The position numbers and the translations under genes were made by a program. From Piper betle (lineage: Eukaryota > Streptophyta > Magnoliopsida > Piperales > Piperaceae), in NCBI GenBank assembly GCA_033002965.1, contig JAURVB010013563.1, positions 107,893-171,892 on the forward strand: a DNA stretch of 64,000 nucleotides. The letters run 5' to 3'. The notes under the pieces are model-generated. The model was not told the DNA's origin. It saw only the letters and a list, made by a program, of their open reading frames with translations, and searched no databases. Shown here one piece after another: positions 25,561 to 37,080 of this stretch (position 1 is its first letter; the number at the start of each line of letters is the position of its first letter).

Positions 25561-26509
25561 TACAGTGGGATGTATTTATCGGGTCGGCTACCTGATTTAC
25601 TCGGGCCGGGTCACATTTTTTGCGAGAGGTGGTTGGGTACGAGGGACCGCTGATGATTCGACCCGATTTAAATACACGAACCCGAATCTAAATGTATATA
25701 AAGTTTTTTTTTTAATACCCGAACCTGATCTGAATATGATTCGACAAATTTAGATCCAAACCAAACCTGAATTAATAATAAATATATTATACGTCTTAAT
25801 ATAAAAATAATTAAAATTTAAAATTTATAATTTTTATGATAATTATTCCTATTTATAATAAAAATACAATATATTTTAGAAGATATTTTTTATATATACA
25901 ATGTTATATAAAGGAGAACTAAAATTTAAAATAAAAAGTAAATATGTTTTGAGTATGGGTTATTATAGGGTCCAATAAAAAATAAATACTATTAAAAACC
26001 TGAATCCCTAGAGCCTGACCACAAATTTTTAGGGTTGGGTCAGGTTGGGATTGGACACTTAGTTTACTAAAGCAAGTAAAATTTTTTTACTGTCATATTT
26101 ATTTTATATCAAGACAATTGAACTCGCACACATACACTTATTTGTAATTGCCAAAACAATGAAAAATGGGTAGCAGTTGAGCCTTTGAAAATCCGAATTA
26201 CAACTCTTGTGGAGATATGGGTGAGGTTAATGTTCTTCAAGCTTGCCACTAAGGTCACCAAATTATAGAGAAACACCACAAGACTCATTTTGGAGAAGAG
26301 CAAATAAATATGGAGATATGGGCTTCATGATCAGTCACAGTGGCATGGCCAAGCTTTCAATTTGTCAATTTTCTCTTTCTATTCAAAATGACACATTCAA
26401 GTTTGGTCACTTACCAATAATAGTGTTATTAGTATATTTGGTTCTAACATAATCTATAGTACTTGTGTACTATTATAATAAGAAAGCTTTCCGACCCTTG
26501 GTTGAGGAA

Positions 26510-26515
<6 letters not shown>
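25561..26515. other. Intergenic, decayed repeat texture
   Basis: From 25660 to 26060 there are repeated 'acccgaa' and 'atctgaat' words typical of an old decayed transposon end; no boundary is visible. 26060-26515 is plain AT-rich spacer. Confidence 0.35.

Positions 26516-26564
<49 letters not shown>
26516..26564. repeat. (TA)n microsatellite, left flank of Pack-MULE-like element
   Basis: About 24 TA units directly abutting the inverted-repeat element; a similar run flanks its other side (27263-27288), consistent with insertion into a pre-existing TA tract. Confidence 0.9.
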
Positions 26565-26566
<2 letters not shown>

Positions 26567-27262
26567 ATTGGCCACCTAGGGGCGACCGCAGGAATAGTTT
26601 TTTGTGTTTTCTCTATTCTGGGCCGTTAGATCTAATCTGACGGTATAGATCTGTTTTTCAAAAAAACCTAATCTTTACCCTCCACCCTCCTGCTGCTTGC
26701 CGCCGCCGCCCTCGCCGCTTCACTGCCCTAGCCACTCTCGGCCGCAGCGCCGCCACCCTTTGCCGTGCCCACATCCACCGCACCGCCTCCGTCGCCGCTC
26801 CCGTCCGCATCGCCTCGCCTACGCCCTTGCCGCGTCGTCATTGACCTCCACAACACCCTTCACCGCGCTCCCGTCCACGGCGCTCGCGCTTGCGCCCGCG
26901 TCGCCATTGATCTCTGTTGCACCCATGGCCGTCGCGCGCGCCCTTGCTCCTTGGCCGAGGGCGCCATGCCCCCATCGGGAGGGGGCAAAGACCCAGCCGG
27001 GGGCATGGCGACTCGGCCGAGGAGCAAGGGCGGCGCTGGCGGGCAAGGTCTCGAGCGGGCGAGGCGGCACGGGGGGCAACGTGGCAGGGTTGTGGGCGCG
27101 GCGATGCGAACAGGTGCGGCAATGGCGACGACACAGTGGACGTGGGCCCGACGAAGGTATTTTTTGAAAAACATATCTGGACCGTCAGATTAGATCTAAT
27201 AGCCTAGATTAGAGCGACCACAAGAAACTATTCCTGCAGTCACCCCCAGGATAACCAATCTC
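26565..27262. mobile_element. Pack-MULE-like element with ~108-bp inverted repeats and GC-rich cargo
   Basis: Left end 26565-26672 and right end 27156-27262 are inverted copies: blocks 'gcaggaatagttt', 'agatctaatctgacggt' and 'tgtttttcaaaaaa' occur in the same order reading inward from both ends. The inner ~480 bp is very GC-rich, unlike all nearby DNA, and includes CGCCG repeats. Long terminal inverted repeats around a GC-rich segment fit a Pack-MULE that captured a gene piece. Target duplication cannot be read because both flanks are TA runs. Open frames inside (up to 156 codons) occur on both strands and are likely a side effect of GC content; no domain recognised. Confidence 0.6.
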
Positions 27263-27288
27263 ATATATATATATATATATATATATAT
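27263..27288. repeat. (TA)n microsatellite, right flank of Pack-MULE-like element
   Basis: About 12 TA units following the right inverted repeat. Confidence 0.85.
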
Positions 27289-28619
27289 CTTCATCCACCT
27301 AATACCCCAAAAGGTGTTGGGGGCGTGGACCCTAAATTAAAATCCTTTCGTGTAATTATAAATAACAAAATTTTTTGATAGCCCAATATCCTTTTTCATG
27401 CAAACCATTCTTTTTTATCTGGCCTTAAGATTGACAATATAGAAGCATTGGTACGGTTTTGTATATATATACACACTTTGGGGGAAAAAAACCTCCACCT
27501 CTAAGAATTACCTTCTTAGTTGAAGAAAACATGCCCTTATTATAACTAAGGTCATTTAAATTGGAGACTTTCGAAGTTTTAGTGGTTTTATAAGTAGGTA
27601 AAGTTAGTTATTATATATAGGTGATTTGTTTAAATTATAGTTTTAAAATTTCTTTTTAATTCGGAAACTCCTTAGTTTTTTGAGTCAGCTTCCGTGGCCG
27701 ACTCCTTGGCGACAGATTTTGTGATATGTTATGAAAATATATTAATTTTCTTATAATTTAATTAAATCATACTTTAAAGCAATAAAAAAATTTTTTTAAT
27801 AAATTTAAGTGTCAAAGTATATTGTAATTTAATATAACCAATTGTTTGATGGAATGAAAAAATAATATTATTGACTCAAAATTGATTCCACTTCATAGCC
27901 TTCCGAGTCGGATCCCAAGTTTTTAAATTATGGTCTAAATTGTTATTCTTAATACATGTCATATGACATGTTCTATTCCGATGAAAGCATCTTTAGATAA
28001 TACAAAATAGCAAAAGGCTAAAAACTATCATATTTTTCAACTAACCATTGCAACAGAACACATAAATATTGTCAATATTTGTCATGAATGGCATCCCACC
28101 AGCTAAAGAAATAGACACGTCTGCAAGGGCATGCTCATATATTCTAGAAAAGGTTAGAAAAAAGAGAGGATTTGGTGCATGATGCAAAGGGGCAAGGTCA
28201 AGATACTCAAACACTATTGTGTTTGCAGTTGGGAAGGGGAAAGGGTCCAGCCACAAAAACATGTCTTGTATTTGTATGCTTTGCATATGAGATGTATCTT
28301 TCCAATCCATCCTGTAAATCCTTTTCTTCTTCAATAATGAAGAATGCTAGTGAGTGCTTTGAGGGCATGCCCTACATGTCTGTTCTCGCAAAAGAAGAGA
28401 GAGCAAATTGGACCCCTCCTCTGCAAAAAGTGACTGCTGCGTTAGGAAGAAGACATCATGTTGTGCCCACATTTTTGTGGTCAAACCAATTGTCAATGAG
28501 TATTGTAGAATAAGAAAACTTTAGAAGGTTTTAGGAAAAAGAAAATTAGGTCAATGCATTTTACTTTGAAGTGCAGGAAAGAATGCGTGGAGTCTCCAGG
28601 ATTTTGACTAGATATATAT
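27289..28619. other. Intergenic region
   Basis: AT-rich DNA; the 113-codon plus frame at 28172-28513 and the 97-codon minus frame at 28041-28334 overlap and show no domain. Nothing supported. Confidence 0.4.
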
Positions 28620-28985
28620 CACTACAAAAAAATTGGTTTTTTCATATTTTTTTTTAAAAAATGGCATGGAGAAAACTTTTCACGTAAATTTTTACAGTGG
28701 AAAAATTCTAATTTTATTTTTATATTTGGAGATTTTAAAAGTAATATGTATTAATTTTTAAACTTTTATCTACATCAAAATATGGAGATACTTTTCTCTG
28801 CCTCATTTTTCTCCCCATTTTAAGATTAATGAACATTTTTCTGAGGGAAAAAAGTTAAAAAATTAACATATGCCCACCTTCTAATATTTTCAAATATAGA
28901 AAAAATCTATAGTTTTTCTCTATGGTTAAAATGACGTAGAGAATACGTTGAAAAAAATGTGGAGGGAAGTCATTTTTTTGTAGTG
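28620..28985. mobile_element. CACTA-type MITE
   Basis: The ends are CACTACAAAAAAATT at 28620 and its inverse ATTTTTTTGTAGTG at 28972-28985. This is the CACTA superfamily terminal inverted repeat. The 366-bp body is AT-rich with internal inverted-repeat character and no transposase, so it is a non-autonomous element. Flanking trinucleotides are TAT and TGT, an imperfect 3-bp duplication. Confidence 0.75.
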
Positions 28986-29549
28986 TGTAAATATTGAAAT
29001 TATTTTTCCTTGTATGTAAGTTGTCATAATTGTTAGTATTATTCATGTATTAATTTGAGTTTTATGAGTGTATCATCTGCCGACAAAGTACTTTTGTGTA
29101 AAAACCACTGATTAGTTTTAAATTATAAGAATTTTTAAAAGTCTTTTTATCATCTAATATCAACTTAAGCTGATATAAAAAATATCACTACATGATAATT
29201 TTTTACCTTTTAAAAAATTTGTAAACATTTGTATTATGATGATCTGTTATATATGTACACCGACACGCATAGATTATACATTTTGTCAAAGCAATAAAAC
29301 CCACAATATTTTATACAAATCATGTTCATCATTTGAAATAATTATTTGCTAATATAACTCTCCCTTTTAAATTAGACGACACCCACCTGGCAAACTCTCT
29401 CCTCAAATCATCGGGTGGAATCCGTGGAACTCATAAAAGAAACTCTGACAATCAGCATAGGCAAACACCAAAGCTCCCAACTCCCCTCAAATGATCAGGT
29501 GAAACCTGTAAAAAAACTCCGACGATCGGCATAGGGAAACATCAAATCT
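28986..29549. other. AT-rich spacer
   Basis: No gene seen. Two copies of a 'cccctcaaat-atc-ggtg' motif (about 29400-29420 and 29482-29505) with 'gacgatcggcatagg'-like partners suggest a small decayed duplication leading into the repeat array that follows. Confidence 0.35.
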
Positions 29550-30240
29550 CCCAAAATTGTAACTTGACTCTAATACTCTGATATCACTTCTTGAAATGCC
29601 CTTTTGATACCACTTGTTGAAGTGCCGAAAATGCCCTTTTGATACCACTTGTTGAAGTGCTATTTCGGCCCCTGATATCGCTTTTGAAGTGCCCTTTTGA
29701 TACCACTTGTTGAAGTGCCCTTCGGCCCCCAACTAAGCTCTGATACCACTATTGGGCAATTTGGACCTCCAAAAGGGATTTATAATAGGTGTCACGGGCT
29801 TCTCACACAAAGCTCTGATACCATTATTGGGCGATTTGGGCCCCTAAAAGACTTGTAATAGGTTTCATGGGTATTTGGGCCCTAAAGGGACTTATAATAA
29901 GTGTCACAGGCCTCTCCACACATTTGGGCCCCCAAAAAAGACTTACAATAAATGTCACGGGCCTCTTTAATCTAAAGGCCCTTTCGACCCCCAAAAGACT
30001 TGCAATGGGTGCCTTTCGACCCCCAAAAAGACTTGCAATGGGTGTCACATGCCTTTCTTAATCTGATGGCCCTTTCAAGCTCTGATACTAGAGTTGGGCC
30101 CTTTGACCCCTAAAAGGGACTTACAATAGGTGTTACGGGCTTCTCTTAATCTAAAAGCTAACTCAAGGAATAAAGCTTTCCTATTAGTGTATATACTAAG
30201 TCACCAGTACCCTCCACGACTAATGTGAGATAAACTCAAC
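29550..30240 (-). repeat. Array of primer-site-bearing LTR subrepeats
   Basis: On the minus strand, a TGGTATCAGAGCTT-type primer-binding sequence or its decayed form recurs at about 29607, 29638, 29697, 29734, 29809 and 30074. Between them run repeated blocks 'ttgggccc-aaaagacttaca-atgggtgtcacgggc' (at least five copies, 29755-30150). The right end (30150-30240) looks like the start of an LTR on the minus strand (ttgagtttatctcac). This is a second TRIM-like family, distinct from that at 13789, rearranged into a nested or tandem array. No coding. Confidence 0.5.
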
Positions 30241-31700
30241 AATAATGAGTATCACCTATTACTAATACTAGTTTTTCATTATATCAAACCATCAACCAGT
30301 GTAACAAAGATGGTTTGTCACTCGTATTATATATATCATGATGAAAATTTAAAACTCGAAACTAGGACTAAATTTGGTATGTCATAGAGGGAAGTCAACT
30401 GCAAACTAACTTGAAGTCATTTATATTTATTTTTTAATTATGTAAATAACAAATTGTATGATGTTTATATATATTGCCTTTTTGACACTTAAAATTGATA
30501 AATATATAATTTATATTATTTAAAAATATTAATTTAACTAATCTATAAAAAAGATAATATGTTCTTATAATTTTTATGACTTGACTCATGAAGTCAATTG
30601 TAAAATCACTTCATATGGAGTTAACCATGGAGTTTGACTCAACAAACTACGAAGTGAAATCGGCTTAAAGAGTTTTCAGAGTAAAAAAATTAAACTATAG
30701 TCCTGATTATTTGGTGTTTGAAAAAAATTTTCTATAAACTTTTATGTAAGGGCAAATATCACTTAGCCCCTATCTAGGTCAAATCAACAATTAACTCTCA
30801 TGTGTCAATCCCCTCTTTTTATTAAAAACACTTGAACGCCATCCCATTAAACAATTACATGATGATGTGACAATGCCATGTTAGAAAATAATATTAATTA
30901 ATATTAAATTAATTAGCAAAAATATAAAATAAATAACTAAATAAGTAAATAAAAAATTGGCGTTAATAATAACGTATGTTATTTTATTTAACTTCTTGCC
31001 ATAAGTCTAATTTTTAATCCATATGCAAAAAAGTTAATGAAAAATATTTTTTGTCTCACACACGCATTAAAAAATGATTGCAATTAGAAATTAAATAAAA
31101 TGATGTATTACTCTCTAAAAAATAAAATAATAATTTAGTTATTTGATTATTATATATTTTATTTAAGTATATAGAATTTATTTTATATTATTGTTATTTT
31201 CTAATTAAATTAGTATTGATTAATATCATTTTATGATATGACATTATCACATCTTCTATTAACCAATTACAAATTTATTTTATTGTTAATTAACATAGGT
31301 GCAAAGGTCAAATGATATTTTTTTAAAAAAAGGCTCATATTTGTTCTAACAAGGAAAATAAAAGCTGCCAGTTCACCAGCCGTTAACCGATAAAATATCG
31401 GTAGGGTACCGGCTGCGCAGGTATTTCAGTTAATTTTACTGGCCCCTCAACGTGTCCGACAGCCCCGATTGTGTTTAACATCCCTTCAATATGGTTTTCT
31501 GAATGCCCACTCTTTGTTCTGCTTCTTTTGTTCTTCTAGTATCCTTCTTGGTGTAATTTGGAGGTTGACATTTGAAGTTTTTTCCTAGTTTTGATGCTTT
31601 GGAGGAGTTTTTGTGAAGTGGGTAGTTGTTCTACCTTGCATTTGATTGATGGAGAGCTATGTTTTTGGAGTGAGTTGATCAATCAATGTTGGTTAGTTCC
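30241..31700. other. AT-rich intergenic DNA upstream of the bHLH locus
   Basis: Very AT-rich to about 31360, then a more balanced stretch (31370-31700) that could be promoter and leader of the bHLH gene. No RNA gene or element recognised. Confidence 0.4.
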
Positions 31701-31837
31701 ACTTGCACTTGTAGGTGGTTGTACTGCTTTGTGAAACTAGAATTGCTTACTTTTCTTCATCTCACCATTCATTCTTCTCTGAAAATATTGGTTCCATATT
31801 CTTGTTCAAGAATATTTTAATGTTCTTTCTTTGCTCA

Positions 31838-32041
31838 ATGATTTTGATTAGGAAATGGGTTCATCCACAACCTCAGTTGAAGAAAAATTTCTGGTCTTGT
31901 GTTGCAAGTACTGATCATTGGAGAAGATGGTCGAACGAACGAAGGAGGCGATTCGTAGCCTGTGTGGCAGCCATGCATGGGTTTATGGGATCATTTGGAG
32001 GAATCAGAGATGGCGTTCCATGTGAGCTTCCATTACTTTGA
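31838..32041 (+). other. Upstream/overlapping open frame of the bHLH transcript
   Basis: A frame opening at ATG 31838 runs over the proposed bHLH start (31927) in another register and ends at 32041. If the leader were transcribed, ribosomes would meet this ATG first. Some LHW-like genes (for example Arabidopsis bHLH155) carry a conserved upstream peptide; I cannot confirm that this one matches it. Could be chance. Confidence 0.25.
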
Positions 32042-32063
32042 TACAGTTTTTTCAAGAAAAAGG

Positions 32064-32068
32064 TTTTG
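32064..32068. repeat. Target-site duplication TTTTG, left copy
   Basis: The five bases before the left LTR are TTTTG; the same five follow the right LTR (37326-37330). Five-base duplications are standard for Ty3/gypsy integrase. Confidence 0.95.
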
Positions 32069-32416
32069 TGGAATGATTTCCCTCCCCAAGCTCGATCACC
32101 AGCTCCTTGCCCTTGCTCTGTTTAGAGCTCTGCTTCGCCGGTGCCATCCTGCTGACCAGAACCTGCAACAATGATCACTGCAACCAATCAATGGTGGTTG
32201 GAATCAAATGAAGATCATTTGATTCCAAGGGTTTCCAGGAACTCTTCCTGAAGATGCGGAGCACTCAACAATTCTCAAATTTCAATTCAAAAGTCATAAC
32301 TGAATTCTGTTACACATTTCAGTTTTATAGCTATCCCGCCCCTTTCCCTCATTCAAGAATTGGAAATTACACTTTTACCCATACTCTATACCCTCCCTCT
32401 AACAATAGTCATACCA
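32069..32416 (-). repeat. 3' LTR of the gypsy element
   Basis: 348 bp, begins TGGAATGATT and ends GTCATACCA on the plus strand. Five differences from the other LTR, all transitions; this copy always has T or A where the other has C or G. Contains a perfect 12-bp-arm hairpin at 32200-32226. Confidence 0.95.
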
Positions 32417-32427
32417 ATACCCTCCCC
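32417..32427 (-). other. Polypurine tract of the gypsy element
   Basis: On the minus strand GGGGAGGGTAT directly precedes the 3' LTR, the expected site for plus-strand DNA priming. Confidence 0.85.
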
Positions 32428-35400
32428 ATGAGGCACAACCTTGTCCTCAAGGTTACAAAGATACACATGTTACCCAGAATAATTTTCCATCTGCGAGACA
32501 GCTGGGAGAGAAAGATGGACGTGAGCATCTGCAGCTATCGAAGCCTTCAATTGAGAGATGTGAAAGACATTATGCAATTGGGAATCATCTGGAAGCTACA
32601 ACTGATAAGCAACCTGACCAATGCGCTTGATAATTGGAAAGGGACCATAAAACCTTGCCGCTAATTTGTTTGATTTCTTTGTTCTCAAGGAATGTTGTCG
32701 GTATGGCTGGAGTTTCAGATACACTTGCTGTCCGACCTGGAACTCAGCATCCCGTCTCCTGAGGTCATGGTAATGCTTCATCCTCAGCTGTGCAGATGCC
32801 AAGTTGTCTTTCAATTCTCTTAACAGCTGATCCCTGCTTCTGAGTAATCCATCCACTTCGGTTGTTTTAGCTGTGCCAGGTATGTAAGATAGCAATGTGG
32901 GCGGTGGCATATTGTACACAGCTTCAAAAGGACTCATGCGAATTGCAGATTGGAAGCTGGTGTTATAACAGTACTCCGTCCACGGCAGCCATTTAACCCA
33001 CGTGTGTGATCTATCAGCTGAAAAACATCTCAGATATTGCTCCAACACTTTGTTTATTGCTTCAGTTTGGCCATCTGTTTGGGGGTGGTAAGCTGAACTA
33101 TAATTGAATGCTACCCCCTGTAATTTGAATAACTCATTCCAAAAGGAACTCGTGAAGGTTGGATCTCGATCACAAATTATGGATGTTGGCATTCCATGCA
33201 ATTTGAAGATTTCCTCAAAGAACAACTGAGCAATCTTTTGGGCTGTAAATGGATGAGCAATGGGAATGAAATGGCTGTATTTAGAGAGTCTATCCACCAC
33301 TACGAATATTCCATCCTTTGCATTACTTCTTGGCAATCCACTAATAAAATCCATACTAATGGAGGTCCAGATTTGCTGTGGAATAGGAAGTGGTTGTAAT
33401 AATCCAGCTGGTGCTACTGTTGAACTTTTAAATTGTTGACAAACATCACATTGCTGCAAATAGTTTACCACGTCCTTGTACATTCGTGACCAAAAGAAGA
33501 CTGCCCGTAATCTTTTCAAGGTTTTTTGAATCCCCTCATGAGTACCATCATGAAACTCTTTCAGAATAATGGGAATGATATCCATTTGAGACGACAAGTA
33601 GATCCTATGTTTGTAGAATAGGATGTCATCTTTCAACACCCACTTGGAGGACAGCTTGTTGTCAAGACATTGCTGCTTCAGTTTCAACAGGTGATCATTG
33701 GTGTTATAGACTTGTTTGATCTCCTCCAACCAACTAGGCACCACCACCGAAAGTGCTGTACACGAGAGGGGTTTGGTTTCCTTTGTCACATCGCCCACGT
33801 CTCCTTGTAACTCTCCCTCATGCTGTCGGGATAAAGCATCAGCTACCTTATTTTCCTTTCCTGGTTTGTATTCAATGACAAAATCATATCCGAGCAACTT
33901 CACTAACCATCTCTGTTGTGCAGTTGTATGAATTTGCTGATCCCATAAGAATTTGAGACTGGAATGATCCGTTCGGACCACAAATGTTCTTCCCAATAGG
34001 TAATGTCGCCACTTTTGAACAGCTAGCACTAAGGCCATCATCTCCTTTTCATAGGTTGACAACAATAAATTCCTCCCTTTCAATCCTTTGCTGTAGTACG
34101 CAATTGGCTGGTCTTGTTGCATCAAAACAGCTCCTATCCCCATCCCACTCGCATCACACTCCACCACAAATGGGATATCGAAGTTTGGCAATACCAACAC
34201 AGGAGCCATGGCGAGAGCTTGCTTCAAATTATGGAAAGATTGCTCAGCTAGCTGGTCCCAATGATAAGCATCCCTTTTTAGTAAATCAGACAAGGGAGCT
34301 GCTATAAGACCAAAACCCTTGATAAATTTTCTGTAATATCCAGCTAATCCCAAAAAGGCTCTTATGCTCTTAATGGATCGTGGTGTTGGCCAATTCACAA
34401 TAGCCTCTATTTTATCCCTGTCCACACCAACCCCTTCGGACGAGATCACATGTCCCAAATACTGAATTTGATGCAATCCAAAAGAACATTTATCTTTCTT
34501 AGCATATAACTCATGTTTCAGCAACTCTACCAACGTCAACTCAATATGGTATATGTGCTCATCCCATCCCTTGCTGTAAATAAGAATATCATCAAAGAAA
34601 ACCAATACAAATTTTCTGAGATAGGGAGCAAATACCGTGTTCATCAATGATTGGAAGGTAGAAGGGGCATTGGATAACCCGAATGGCATGACCTTAAATT
34701 CATAGTGACCATGATGAGTGCGAAAAGCTGTTTTGTGAACATCAGCCCCATGCATCCTTATTTGATGATATCCAGACCTCAAGTCCAGCTTAGAGAAATA
34801 AGTAGTGCCATGTAATTCATCCAAGAGTTCATCAATGTTGGGAATAGGAAACTTGTCCTTGATAGTTGCTTTGTTGAGGGCCCTATAGTCGACACACATC
34901 CTCCAACTTCCATCTTTTTTCTTACTAACAACACCGGAGCGGAATATGGACTGGATGTGGGTTGAATTGTTCCTTCCGCAAGTAAATCCTTGATTTGTCT
35001 CTCAATTTCATTTTTTGGAAGTAAGGGTACCTATATGGTTTCACGGCTACCGGAAGGGTTCCTTCTTTAAGATTCACATGATGATCGTGATCTCTTGTAG
35101 GTGGTAAACCCTTGGGTACAGCAAACACTCTCTCAAATCTTTGCAGCAGCTGGTCCAAAATATCTCTCTGCTGGGCTGTTAATGTGGAATTGTATGGCTT
35201 TGAACCCTTGCTGTCCACCACCTGCAACTGCATCAAGAGCCCTTGTTTTCTTTTCTTGAAAGATTGTGTAATATGCTTCTTGTCACATAATTGATTCGGA
35301 GGAGTGAGCTGCCCTTTTAATTCCACTGCCTGTCCTTTATCCTTGAAAGCCATCGTAAGAGATTCGAAGTCCCATAGTATTGGTCCCAATGTCTTCAACC

Positions 35401-36352
35401 ACTGAACTCCCAAAACAATGTCTATCTCTTCTAGTTGGAGTATGAAGAAATCTGAAATGGTGGCATATCCCGGCAGGTCTACTTTGATAGCTGAACACTT
35501 TCCTCCACAACACATCCTCTCCCCACTAGCAATCTGCACCTTAAGTCCCTTACTTGTTTCCTTAGGCAATTTCAATTTCTGAACCAGATTTGCATTCACA
35601 AAGTTGTGGGAGCTCCCCGAATCGATCAGGATAGTTACTTGCTGTCCATTCACTCTTCCAAACAATCTCATTGTATTTGAATTGGTGGTACCTGTCAATG
35701 CATTCAAGGAAATCGCTGGAGTGAGTGAATCCCCTTCCTGGTCACTATCATCCTGCTCTGATCCGTCATCTACCACATCGATGACAAATAACCTCTTGCA
35801 CTTGTGTCCAGGTATGAACTTCTCATCACATCTGAAACACAATCCAGCCTCCTTTCTCTCTTGTAGTTGTTTAATGCTGAATTTCCTTCCATTAGTATAC
35901 TCCTTGGGCTGTAATTCTGCTGCTCCACCAACTTCACCTTTGCCAGGCCCGAGATTGCTTCCCTTGTTTGAAGGACCAGCTATAAATTGATAGGCCCTAC
36001 TTATTGCTCGTCCTGACGTCAGTGATCTCTGATTCACATGGTTCTCCAAATGCCTAGCTAACCCTTGAGCATCCAACAAAGTGTCGGGTTTCCTTGCCTT
36101 CACCTCCATTCTCAATTGGGGTTTGAGGCCACAAGTGTAGCTGCTGATTTTCTGCTTTTCGGTCATGTGGCCAGCTCTTGTCGCCAGCCTGTTGAACTTA
36201 GCTGTGTACTCTTGTACCGATGATTCCTGCATCAACCGAGTAAGGTCGCCATAGAAGTCTTCATACTCTGATGGACCGAACTGAAGATTCATTGCTTCTT
36301 TCAGTTCGGGCCAGCTGGGGACCCCTGGTGTTCTTGCAGCATATCGAACCAC
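32428..36352 (-). pseudogene. Gypsy pol: protease, RT, RNase H, integrase (frame-broken)
   Basis: Frame 34925-36352 carries the end of gag, a zinc knuckle CFRCDEKFIPGHKC (about 35800-35842) and the aspartic protease core IDSGSSHNFV (about 35605-35635). Frame 32596-34899 carries RT with FFDDILIYS (about 34575-34602), RNase H (DASGMGIGAVLMQ, about 34120-34165), the integrase HHCC finger (CDVCQQFK, about 33430-33455) and catalytic core (CDRDPTFTS; YHPQTDGQTE, about 33065-33095). The two frames are separated by two one-base losses, each in an A/T homopolymer of six where seven would keep frame (near 35013 and 34914). A TAG at 32596-32598 ends the frame; sequence after it still reads like the normal continuation (NVFHISQLK), then a chromodomain tail (NLEDKVV) with the chromodomain core absent. 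Confidence 0.85.
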
Positions 36353-37080
36353 ACCTGGGCATCATCCTCTAAGTGGAAGCTCGCCAATTCCACTTGCAAT
36401 CTTTCATTGATATGATGCAACTTGAAAAACTTTTCTGCTCGGCTAAACCAGGAGATCGGATCCTTGGTACCATCAAACTTTGGAAAACTTATCTTGGACC
36501 CTTTCAGCAAATCCTCATTTGGAGCAACTTGGACAGCATTCTCCTGGACATTTTGTCGAGCATGTTCCCTTCCCCCTCTGAACAATCCGAATTGCTTCTT
36601 TCCCCATTGTGGTAAAATCTCTTCCTGCTGTTCTTGATGAGGTGTGTCCTGCCCCTGATCATCCCGAATTCGCCTCCTGGCCGACGACATCAATTGCTCC
36701 TCTTGCTGACGCTCACGGTGGGTTCCCTGCAATGGTTCGTCGACCTCCCCTCCATTTACAGAACCCCTTCCCAGAATTGTCCCAATTCCCTCTCGATTTC
36801 CCAATCCATCCATTCTCGATTGCAAGAGTAAATCGAATTTCGTAGATAAATTGGACACAGTAGCCATCAATTGCTCTTGGGTTCTCGTCAATTGTTCTTG
36901 GGTTCTCTTAATCTGGCCTAATTCATCAGGATGGGGTGAAGAATACATACCTCCCTCGACCTGCTCTGATACCAATCTGGAATGATTTCCCTCCCCAAGC
37001 TCGATCACCAGCTCCTTGCCCTTGCTCTGTTTAGAGCTCTGCTTCGCCGGCGCCATCCTGCTGACCAGAACCTGCAACAA
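36301..37080 (-). pseudogene. Gypsy gag, starting inside the 5' LTR
   Basis: 259-codon frame. The first ATGs (37080, 37056) lie inside the 5' LTR; the frame then crosses the LTR end and the primer site, which it translates as LVSEQV, before the capsid region (KISFPKFDGTKDPISWFSRAEKFF). A single-base loss in a G4/C4 stretch near 36320-36330 separates it from the next frame, which continues gag (WPELKEAMNLQF). Gag forms the virus-like particle that houses reverse transcription in the cytoplasm. Confidence 0.8.
36961..36974 (-). other. Primer-binding site (initiator tRNA-Met)
   Basis: On the minus strand TGGTATCAGAGCAG, three bases inside the 5' LTR, matches the complement of the 3' end of plant initiator tRNA-Met. 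Confidence 0.9.

Noticed and set aside
26697..27207. Overlapping open frames of 86-156 codons on both strands in the GC-rich cargo
   Set aside because: Long frames in several registers on both strands are expected from high GC; the proteins are Pro/Arg/Ala-rich with no domain.
32596..37080. Possible endogenous pararetrovirus (RT with protease and RNase H)
   Set aside because: Two LTRs, a polypurine tract, an integrase with zinc finger and a 5-bp target duplication show an LTR retrotransposon.
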